Shown: positions 56,876-64,000 of the stretch, one piece after another
Position numbering within the stretch: position 1 is the first letter of the stretch
Layout of the letters: every line of letters begins with the position of its first letter
Program-made: the position numbers and the translations under genes
Notes under the pieces: model-generated
Databases searched by the model: none
Seen by the model: only the letters and a program-made list of their open reading frames with translations
What the model was told of the DNA's origin: nothing
DNA from: Actinomyces lilanjuaniae
Lineage (GTDB): Bacteria; Actinomycetota; Actinomycetes; Actinomycetales; Actinomycetaceae
Direction: 5' to 3'
NCBI RefSeq assembly: GCF_003606385.1
Contig: NZ_CP032514.1
Span: 2,170,001 to 2,234,000, forward strand
Length of the DNA stretch: 64,000 nucleotides

Positions 56876-57757
56876 TCAGTGGGCCTCGACAGACAGCCTG
56901 ATGTAGACGGCACTGAGGATGGTGAAGATATAGGCCTGCAGGACAGCGACAAAGACCTCGAACAGGGTCATCACCACCATGGACACTCCTGTCAGAACGC
57001 TCAGGACCGACGTTGCCTGGAGGTGGAGCAAGAGGGTCGTCGTCCCGAAATAGGTCATGGCCAGCAGCAGGTGTCCCGCGACCATGTTGCACAGCAGACG
57101 CAGCGTGAGGGTGGCCGGTCTCACGATGAAGGTGGAGAGGAACTCGATCGGGGTGATAAGCAGGTACATAGGCCTGGGCAGCCCGGGAGGGAAGAGCTGG
57201 GAGGACAGGAACCTACCCAGCCCCTGCGCCCGCACGCCAGCGCCGATAAAGGTGACATAGGTGGCCAGTGCGAACACCAGGGGAACCGCGACGACCGCAG
57301 AGGCGGCGATGTTGAGTCCCGGGATGATCCCAGCCAGGTTCATCGCCAGGACACCGAGGAAGAGGGCCGCGAGAAAGGGGGCGAAGCGGCGCCCCCTGCC
57401 AGGCCCCAGCATGGGCAGCGCAACGTTGGAGCGCAGGAACTCCGCTACCACCTCCAGGAGCGCCCGCCCGTGGCCCGGCACCCGCCTGGTGCCGGATGCT
57501 GCCGCAGCCACCAGCAGGCACAGCGCAGCAGCCATGACGAGCCTGACCAGGACCAGCCGGTTGACCTCCAGGAGCGTTCCCTCACCAAGGAAGGTCTGCG
57601 GGAAGAAGTCGGTGACCCCCGGCTGGTGGGGGTGCTCGGTAAAGGCCGGGACGGCCGTCACGGCAATCACGACGACAAGCAGCCCGACCAGCATCCGGTA
57701 CCAGACGGGCCACGGACGACGCACCGGGGTGCTGGAGTCAGGCGAGGACGCACCCAC
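56876..57757 (-). CDS. atpB: ATP synthase a subunit
   Basis: The membrane stator channel, 293 aa, with five to six TM segments. The essential Arg is in PATLTLRLLCNMVAGHLLL. The IPGLNIAASAVVAVPLVFALA and PIEFLSTFIVRP segments are also family-typical. It opens with WPVWYRMLVGLLVVVIAVTAVPAF after a Ser/Pro-rich start. GTG 57757 has no close Shine-Dalgarno; AGGAGG at about 57805 suggests that the true start may lie upstream, possibly at a non-standard codon. The PspC-like low-complexity N-terminus supports that doubt. Confidence 0.94.
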   Translation of the reverse strand: MGASSPDSSTPVRRPWPVWYRMLVGLLVVVIAVTAVPAFTEHPHQPGVTDFFPQTFLGEGTLLEVNRLVLVRLVMAAALCLLVAAAASGTRRVPGHGRALLEVVAEFLRSNVALPMLGPGRGRRFAPFLAALFLGVLAMNLAGIIPGLNIAASAVVAVPLVFALATYVTFIGAGVRAQGLGRFLSSQLFPPGLPRPMYLLITPIEFLSTFIVRPATLTLRLLCNMVAGHLLLAMTYFGTTTLLLHLQATSVLSVLTGVSMVVMTLFEVFVAVLQAYIFTILSAVYIRLSVEAH

Positions 57758-57974
57758 CGTGTCGGCAGCGTCCTCAGTGGCAGCGTGTGCGGACAGGGTC
57801 TCCTCCTGCGTGTGGGCTATCTCAGTAGGTCTCTCAGCGGTGCAAAGCGGTGCTCATGTTACCAGGCAGGATGACGCTACAGGTGCCAACGGCAGGCGCC
57901 AGCCCCCTACGACAGCGGTCCCTGTGACCCCTCTGACCCTGCGCCAGTGCAGCGTGGACAATCTTCAGCGCTCC

Positions 57975-58493
57975 TCAGCGAACCGGGGGCTGGGCCTCGG
58001 GTGGAAGACGATCCACGTCCCCCCGCACCCGCACCAGGGTCGCCGTCTCACAGGTCATACCAGCCAGGACCGCCAGGATGAGGGAGATACCGATGACCCT
58101 GGTGTCCAGGCCCAGCACCCTGCCGCCCATGATGGCAGCACCCAGGATCGCCAGGCGGAGGAGGTACCCGCCCCCACCCAGGCCACCATGAGGCCGGGGC
58201 CGGAACGCACCATACGCTCTAGGAAGAGCCAAACCGAGGCAAGCAGGGCCACCACCGCCACTGCCGCCACGAGGAAGGTGCCCAGGGGGAGACGACATCA
58301 CCTAGGACCACCCAGACTGCCTCCAGGGCGGTCATGACCACAGCGACCACGCGGAGGCAGCGGCGAACCCGGGCCACGGCCCGGACAGCCCTGAGACTGA
58401 CGCCCCCTGCTGCCGATCCTGCCGAGCTGCCGACCGGGCCTGCGCGCTGTCGTCGCCGCGCTGTCGGCCACCATAGCGCTGGTGGGTTACCAC
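57975..58493 (-). CDS. atpI: AtpI-like membrane protein (three single-base frame breaks)
   Basis: GTG 58493 overlaps the wecA stop (TAGTG). The first 35 residues are hydrophilic (VTHQRYGGRQRGDDSAQ), then the frame shifts at CCC 58389-58391 to VRRCLRVVAVVMTALEAVW. It shifts again at ggggg 58285-58289 to TFLVAAVAVVALLASVWLF. It shifts a third time at CCC 58167-58169 to YLLRLAILGAAIMGGRVLG and runs to 57975. One base per site gives about 173 aa with four TM segments, as in the actinobacterial gene between wecA and atpB (Rv1303). AtpI is thought to help assemble the c-ring. Confidence 0.75.
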
Positions 58494-59806
58494 TAGTGCC
58501 TCCCTACGTGTTGGGGGTCCTGCTGCGCCTGCGGCGGCATCTGAGGCTGCACGGCCTGCGACCCGTGAGCCAACGCCACAGATGCCCCCGTACATCCCTC
58601 AGCACCTGCCGCAGTACCCTGGGGAGCCTGGCCGCTGGCGGGAAGCGAGACCTCACCCGTTCCTGACACCAGCCGGGAGGAGACCACCCGGACGTGTCGG
58701 GCGCCCGTGTGCCGCGCCACCATGCTACGTACCCCCGGCATCATGTCTACCGTGGCCACAAGCGCCGCAACGACGCCCACCAGGGTACCGGCCAGGACCC
58801 ACCACAGGGGCAGGAAGCCCATCGCCGCCACCGGGAAGGAGGCAGCAGCGGCCCACACGTACATCACCAGCACCGCACGGCGGTGGGAGTGGCCGGCAGC
58901 CAGCAGCCGGTGGTGCATGTGCATCCGGTCGGCGTGGAAGGGGCTGTTCCCGGCCAGGACACGACGGAGTATGAGCCTGACCATGTCCACCACGGGAAGC
59001 AGCAGGACGACCAGAGGCAGGAGAATCGGCAGGAATACGGGCACCGCCCGGGAGCCCTCGAAGCTGCCCGGGTCGATCTGACCGGTCACGATGATGGTCG
59101 AGGCGGCCGAGACCAGGCCCAGCTGCATGGACCCGGAGTCGCCCATGAAGATTGTCGCCGGGTTGAAGTTGTAGGGAAGGAAGCCCACGCACACGCCGAT
59201 GAGTGCCGCCACGACGGTGGCTGCCAGGGAGGTGTAGGACTCCGGGCTGGTAGCGCGGGTCAGCACGTAGACATAGAGGAAGAATGCGGTGGCGCCAATG
59301 CCGACGATCCCCGCGGCCAGCCCGTCCAGCCCGTCCATCCAGTTCACGGCGTTGATGGCCACCAGGACGACCAGGACCGTGGATACCAGTGACAGGCGTG
59401 AGGAGCCGATCGTCAGCCCGCCGATGGGAAAGGTGAGCAGCTGGACCCCCTGCCAGGCCATGACCCCGGAGGCCAGCACCTGTCCCGCCAGCTTGGTCGC
59501 CCAGTCCAGCTCCCACAGGTCGTCAATCACCCCCAGGAGGCACACCAGCCCGGCTCCCAGGACCACGGCCCACGCCGAGGAGTCGATGACATTGGAGAGG
59601 TAGGGGATCCTGGAGGCCACGGTGACCGCCAGCAGAAGGCCGACGAACATGGCCACGCCGCCCAGGCGCGGGATGGGCGTGGAGTGGACGTCACGGGCAC
59701 GCACCGGGGTGAGTGCGTTGCTCACCAGGGCGACGTGGCGCACCACGGGGACCATCACGTAGGTTCCCGCAGCCGCCACGAGGAGGACGAGCAGGTAGAC
59801 CCTCAC
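58493..59806 (-). CDS. wecA: Polyprenyl-phosphate GlcNAc-1-phosphate transferase (WecA/Rfe family)
   Basis: Transfers GlcNAc-1-P to decaprenyl phosphate, starting arabinogalactan or other wall-glycan linkers. GTG 59806 follows GGGAGGG. The protein is 437 aa with about ten TM segments. Catalytic motifs are GVIDDLWELDWATK (DDxxD), INAVNWMDGLDGLAAG and IFMGDSGSMQLG. The cytoplasmic HADRMHMHHRLL is the His-rich signature of the family. A Gln/Pro/His-rich C-terminal tail of about 70 residues is unusual. An apparent open reading frame that joins it to tsaC arises from a one-base gap in tsaC. Confidence 0.92.
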   Translation of the reverse strand: MRVYLLVLLVAAAGTYVMVPVVRHVALVSNALTPVRARDVHSTPIPRLGGVAMFVGLLLAVTVASRIPYLSNVIDSSAWAVVLGAGLVCLLGVIDDLWELDWATKLAGQVLASGVMAWQGVQLLTFPIGGLTIGSSRLSLVSTVLVVLVAINAVNWMDGLDGLAAGIVGIGATAFFLYVYVLTRATSPESYTSLAATVVAALIGVCVGFLPYNFNPATIFMGDSGSMQLGLVSAASTIIVTGQIDPGSFEGSRAVPVFLPILLPLVVLLLPVVDMVRLILRRVLAGNSPFHADRMHMHHRLLAAGHSHRRAVLVMYVWAAAASFPVAAMGFLPLWWVLAGTLVGVVAALVATVDMMPGVRSMVARHTGARHVRVVSSRLVSGTGEVSLPASGQAPQGTAAGAEGCTGASVALAHGSQAVQPQMPPQAQQDPQHVGRH

Positions 59807-59822
59807 TCCCCTGCCCTCCCAC

Positions 59823-60607
59823 TCACCTGTCCGGCAGAGGCCGAGGCAGCATCCACGGCCAAGTCCCTGGCAAAGGCCCCGGGGTGCCCACGCTCTCCCG
59901 GAAGGCGGCGACGACCTCGGCCAGGCGCTGGGGTCCAGGATCCCTGGGCGTATCACGCACGGCTGGTCGGCACAGCCGCGGGGACCGGAGAGGTCGACGA
60001 TGGTGGAGGGGGTGGGCCCCGGGGTGGGGCCGGAGTCGATGAGCAGGATGTCATGCAGGACGTCCCGGTCATGGCTGTCCCGGCCGCGAGCATCCCCGCC
60101 AGGCAGCACCACCCTGTCGGGAAAGGCGGCGCGCACGCCGTCGGCGTCAGTGGCGGGAGCCTGGCCGGAACGGTTGGCTGAGGTCACCGCCATCGGACCC
60201 ACGTCACGCAGCAGCGCCAGGGCCACAGGGTGGTCAGGCATGCGCACCGCGATCGTCGCCGACCTCTGCCCCAGCCGCCAGCCCAGGCCGGGCCTGGCAT
60301 CAAGGACCAGGGTCAGCCCTCCGGGCCAGAAGGCCTGCGTGAGGGCTCGGGCGAGGGGGGGCAGCGAGGACACCAGGCTGTCCAGCTCGGCGGCATCGGC
60401 GACAAGAACGGGAGGCGGCTTACGACGGTCACGTCCCTTGGCCGCCAGAAGCCGACCTACGGCCTGGGTGTCAGCGGCCCTGCATCCTAGCCCGTAGACG
60501 GTGTCGGTCGGCAGGGCCACGAGGCCGCCACCGCGCACGTGCTCAGCAGCCGCCCCTCGTGCTCCTGCCGCTGCTGCGGTCTCGTGCTGCTGGCTCACGG
60601 TGCGCAT
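59823..60607 (-). CDS. tsaC: Threonylcarbamoyl-AMP synthase (one single-base frame break near the end)
   Basis: Makes threonylcarbamoyl-adenylate for the t6A tRNA modification. ATG 60607 starts MRTVSQQHE, and GGGLVALPTDTVYGLGCRA (about residue 28) holds the threonine-binding pocket. KGRDRRKPPPVLVAD and PMAVTSANRSGQAP, the Sua5/YrdC signature, follow. The C-terminal CVIRPGILDP is lost at GGGG 59930-59933 (plus strand). Adding one base gives QRLAEVVAAFRESVGT and a stop at 59823. Without that base the frame reads through into wecA and suggests a false fusion protein. Confidence 0.9.
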
Positions 60608-60643
60608 CCTCGCACGATCAGCTCCTGTCGGCAGCAAGGTGCG

Positions 60644-61351
60644 TCACACCAGGCGACGCGCCGCAGCCCAGCGGGTCAGCTCGTTGCGGTTGGACAGCTG
60701 GAGCTTGCGCAGGACCGAGGAGACGTGGGTCTCCACGGTCTTGACAGAGATGAAGAGCTCAGAGGCGCACTCCTTGTAGGTGTAGCCGCGGGCAATCAGG
60801 CGCATGACCTCACGCTCACGAGCGGACAGGCGGTCCAGCTCGGAGTCAGCCACCGCGACCTCCCCCGCCCCGGTCCCGAAGGCGTCCAGGACGAAGCCGG
60901 CCAGGCGGGGTGAGAAGGCGGCGTCCCCGGCGGCGACGCGGCGTACCGCCTGGGCCAGGTCCTGCGGGGAGATGGCCTTGGTGACGTAGCCCCGGGCGCC
61001 GGCGCGGATGACGGCGACGACGTCCTCCGCCGCGTCAGAGACCGACAGCGCCAGGAAGCGGCTCGTCTTCACGTCACGGCATGCGGCCACGACCTCAGCT
61101 CCTCCCCCACCGTCTCCCCCGGGAAGGTGCACGTCGAGCAGGACCACATCAGGTGTCAGGGCGTGCACCGCTGCGACAGCCCCCTCGACGTCGCTGGCCT
61201 CAGCCACGACCTCTAGGTCCGGCGCGTGAGCAGTCAGCTCGGCGCGCACTCCTGCACGTACCAGGGCGTGGTCGTCGACGACAAGGACACGCAGGTACGA
61301 GGACGTCTCCGGGACGGGTGGCGGGGCGGCGGACGGCAGGGGGACGGACAC
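60644..61351 (-). CDS. LuxR-family response regulator, partner of the PspC kinase
   Basis: A 235-aa regulator. The receiver has LRVLVVDDHALVRAG, the phosphoacceptor Asp in VVLLDVHLPGGDG and the conserved Lys in GYVTKAISPQDL. The LuxR domain is SAREREVMRLIARGYTYKEC and ISVKTVETHVSSVLRKL. GTG 61351 follows GAGGAG. The kinase gene lies 61 nt upstream on the same strand. Kinase, regulator and divergent PspC protein resemble the EsrISR envelope-stress set described in Corynebacterium. Confidence 0.92.
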   Translation of the reverse strand: MSVPLPSAAPPPVPETSSYLRVLVVDDHALVRAGVRAELTAHAPDLEVVAEASDVEGAVAAVHALTPDVVLLDVHLPGGDGGGGAEVVAACRDVKTSRFLALSVSDAAEDVVAVIRAGARGYVTKAISPQDLAQAVRRVAAGDAAFSPRLAGFVLDAFGTGAGEVAVADSELDRLSAREREVMRLIARGYTYKECASELFISVKTVETHVSSVLRKLQLSNRNELTRWAAARRLV

Positions 61352-61412
61352 TGTCAGTGCTCCTCGCAGGCTGTGGTGGCACGCGCACATGCCGGTGGCT
61401 GGTGCTCACATG

Positions 61413-62719
61413 CTAGGCGTCCTGGGCGGAGGGCGCAGGCAGGAACAGGGCGACCTCCGTACCCGTCTCCAGCCTGCGCACACGTGCGCTGCCGCCGTGA
61501 CGCTCCATGCGGGCGACGATGGACTCACGCACCCCGTGGCGGTCCGGCGCTACGTCCTCGGGGTCAAAGCCGGGTCCCCGGTCCCGCACGAACACCTCCA
61601 GGCGGTCGGGACCCGCCTCCAGGTAGAGCGACACCGGCGGGGCACCGTGGCGCACGGCGTTGGACAGGGCCTCGCGGGATGCTGCCACCACGACCTCGGT
61701 GTCGCGGTCCGGTACACGGTCGCCCACGCAGACGAGGTCCACGGCCACGCTGTAGCGGTCCTCGATCTCCCCCGCCAGGTCCCTGAAGGCGTCAGACACG
61801 GAGGTGCCGGGCTCGGGACGGTCCGTGTAGAGCCACGCACGCAGCTCGCGCTCCTGGGACCGCGCCAGCCGGGCCACCGTCTCCGGCTCCGCCGCCCGCC
61901 TGCGGATGAGGGTCAGCGTCTGCAGCACCGAGTCGTGGAGGTGTGCGGCGATGTCGGCCCGCTCGGCCTCACGGGCCTCGGCCTCACGGGTCTCGGTGAG
62001 CGCACGGGCTGTCCTCAGCCACAGGGGAACCAGGACCGCACCGACCCCGGCGATGACGGCGCCCCCCGCCAGCGCCCCGGAGAGGATCTCGCCGGGAGGG
62101 CTGTCGCTGGCGACCCAGGCCAGGACGCCGACGGCAGCCAGGGCGGTGCCGCCCAGGAGCCTGAGGACGGCGCCTGCGCTGCGCCCGGGGGCGAGAACGG
62201 CCTCGCCCTGGGACCAGGCCAAGGCGACCCCGGCGACGACGATGAGGATGATGACCAGGCTGCCCGCCCGCTCCAGCAGGTCCAGGCGCCAGGCCGCGAG
62301 CAGCACGGCGGCCAGGATGAAGGAGCTGCCGTCGATGACTCCCTGGAGGCCGCTGGAGGCGGTCCTCCCGGGTCTTCTGGCGACGGTCCTGGTAGCCAGG
62401 CGGGCACGCGCCGGGGAGAGCTGCCCGTCCTCCTGTGCCCACGGGTCCCCGGCAGGGACCGTGCCCCACAGCAGGACGTAGAGGAGAAGGCCCGCTCCAC
62501 CGATCATACCCAGCGCCAGGAACCCCGTGCGCACCAACCAGGAAGGCACCCCCAGGTGAGCTGCGACCCCGGAGCACACTCCAGCCAGCAGGCGGGGGAC
62601 ACGGGGCGTCCTGGCACGGAGCCCTGGGAGGCGGCTGACGAGCGGGAGGCGAGCAGCCTGAGGCCCCTGGGCGGGCGGCGCAGGGGGAGCCGCTGGGCGG
62701 GCCTGCCGGGTACGGGCAC
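61413..62719 (-). CDS. PspC-domain sensor histidine kinase (probable one-base frame break near the 5' end)
   Basis: The securely open part starts at GTG 62579 inside the PspC domain (CSGVAAHLGVPSWLVRTGFLAL), so the true start is upstream. Adding one base at the G5 run 62594-62598 joins it to a frame starting at GTG 62719. Several TM segments (SLVIILIVVAGVALAW, AVIAGVGAVLVPLWL) lead to the HisKA_3 helix ADIAAHLHDSVLQTLTLI (phosphoacceptor His). The HATPase part has EALSNAVRHGAPP and RDRGPGFDPEDV. It probably senses the envelope state and controls the adjacent regulator. Confidence 0.85.
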
Positions 62720-62913
62720 CGGAGGAGCCTCAGGAGCCGCACCGGCTGGCTCGGGGCGGGAGGAGGCCGGAGGGTCACGGTCTCATCGTGGCACGTCCCT
62801 GCCCCCTGAGCCACGACGACGGGCGAAAGCCCGGGTGACCCAGGGGTCGGCTCGGGGACACTCAGGGCGTCCCCGGATCGCGTGGGACGGCACCCTTCGG
62901 TGACGATAAGCCT

Positions 62914-64000
62914 GTGAACGCCGATAACCCTGTCAACCCTGTCAACGGCAACAAGCCTACAAGCAACGACGACACCGACCCTCACGAGACCAGCCCCCAC
63001 GAGACCGGCCCCAGGACCCTGCGGCCCCGCACGGCCCGCGGGACCTCACCAGGGACCTCAGGAGGCCTCTGGCGGGGCCTCCTACGCCCCGGAGCAGGGC
63101 ACCGACAGAGGGTTCTTCGGCTCGGTGCGCAGGACGGGGATGGTACGCCCGCAGGACCGGTGGGTCGGCGGTGTCGCGGGCGGCGTCGCTCGCAGGTTGG
63201 GGATCGACCCCACCCTCGTACGGTGCCTGTGGGTTGTCGTCTCCGTCTTTACCGGTATCGGTCTCCTTGCCTACGGGCTGGGCTGGGCACTGCTGCCCGA
63301 GGAGAGCGACGGACGCATCCACGTGGAGGAGGCCCTGGCGGGCCGTTTTGAGGCAGGACTGGCGGGAGCAGTAGGCTCGGTCCTGGTCGGCATGAGCCTG
63401 CTGGACCACGGGCTCCTGCCCGGATGGTACATCGGGCTGTGGGACGTGCCAGGCCTCGGCTGGACCCTGTGGTCCCTGTTCTGGGTAGCGCTGCTGGCCC
63501 TGGTCCTCGTCGGCGGCATCCGCTACCTGTCTGGGCAGCGGGCGGGGAAGGCATCCCAGCCTCCTACGGGAGTGGGGGCTCCGTCTCCAGCCGCCTCCTC
63601 AGGCGCTGCGCGCCCCGTCGCCCCTGGAGACTACCTGCATCCCAGTGGCGCTCCAGCATCAGCGGGTGCCCCGTCCTCCGTGAGCGCCACGCCCCCGACA
63701 GGTCCGTCCTGCGCACCCGGAACCTGGACAGCCCCGGGGTCAGCCCCGTCCGCAAGGCCCTACCCCGGCCCGGGCTACCCGGGCGGCATGCACCAGTCCT
63801 ACGGCGGCTACCACCCTAGCCGTACCGCGCCCTACCCGCTCGGCGCGGGCGGCGTGCCCCACCCGCCGTCAGCACCCGTTGGCCACAGGGCTGCCACCCC
63901 GGGGCCCCGACCCCAGCGCCCCGGGCCGGGCAGAGGAGTCTCCCTGACGGTGCTGGGGCTCGCCCTCATCTGCACCGCCGCCATCTGGTTCGCTGCCAGC
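62914..64000 (+). CDS. PspC-domain membrane protein, cut by window edge (probable one-base frame break)
   Basis: GTG 62914 opens a hydrophilic Asn/Thr/His-rich leader. Near 63064-63065 the frame appears to lose one base. It then continues SYAPEQGTDRGFFGSV and the PspC domain VGGVAGGVARRLGIDPTLVR, with CLWVVVSVFTGIGLLAYGLG as the first TM. Further TM segments are WTLWSLFWVALLALVLVGG and, near the window end, VSLTVLGLALICTAAIW. A Pro/Gly/Ser-rich cytoplasmic linker lies between. The protein continues beyond 64000. Divergence from the PspC kinase suggests that it is the sensor partner or inhibitor. Confidence 0.78.

Overview
The window is very GC-rich, dense, and read from both strands. Gene content and order point to a high-GC actinobacterium, most likely Actinomyces or a close relative. 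The evidence is the GlgE-type glycogen/trehalose set, NucS instead of MutS/MutL, UvrD2 with an HRDC tail, DUF2550 after atpC, and blocks whose order matches Mycobacterium (YlbL/Rv3196-like/UvrD2/NudC; EtfBA/IscS/MnmA; TsaC/WecA/AtpI/ATP synthase). The genus call is inference.

Layout. 0-5.6 kb: Lon-like PDZ protease (cut by the left edge), ThiF-like protein, uvrD2, nudC. 5.7-10.8 kb: cysteine desulfurase, small membrane protein, mnmA, etfA, etfB. 11-24.6 kb: glgX, trpS, a decayed toxin/immunity remnant, then the overlapping glgE-treS-pep2 run followed by glgB. 24.7-26.1 kb: mannose-1-phosphate guanylyltransferase. 26.1-27.6 kb: an AT-richer island with a broken NRPS fragment and a VOC protein. 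27.7-32.7 kb: YihY, 2H phosphoesterase, galK, exonuclease III, acylphosphatase, a small membrane protein. 32.8-37.5 kb: histidine kinase/response regulator plus a three-gene ABC exporter of the antibiotic/lantibiotic-protection type. 37.7-40.1 kb: glyA-folD under a ZTP (pfl) riboswitch. 41-50 kb: Ig-like fragment, purU, carbonic anhydrase, MBL hydrolase, nagA, AlkZ-like winged-helix protein, nucS, polytopic membrane protein. 50-60.6 kb: ATP synthase operon preceded by tsaC, wecA and atpI. 60.6-64 kb: a LuxR-type regulator and PspC histidine kinase, divergent from a PspC membrane protein cut by the right edge.

Function. GlgE, TreS and Pep2 convert trehalose through maltose and maltose-1-phosphate to linear alpha-glucan; GlgB branches it and GlgX debranches it. 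PurU, GlyA and FolD handle one-carbon folate units, and the riboswitch ties GlyA-FolD to ZMP/ZTP, the signal of folate starvation.

Data quality. About twenty sites in mnmA, glyA, purU, atpG, atpH, atpI, tsaC, the 2H gene, both PspC genes and the toxin remnant lose the reading frame by exactly one base, nearly always in a run of G or C. Adding one base restores a family-typical protein. Because atpG, atpH and glyA should be indispensable, the likeliest cause is homopolymer undercalling in the sequence, not gene death.
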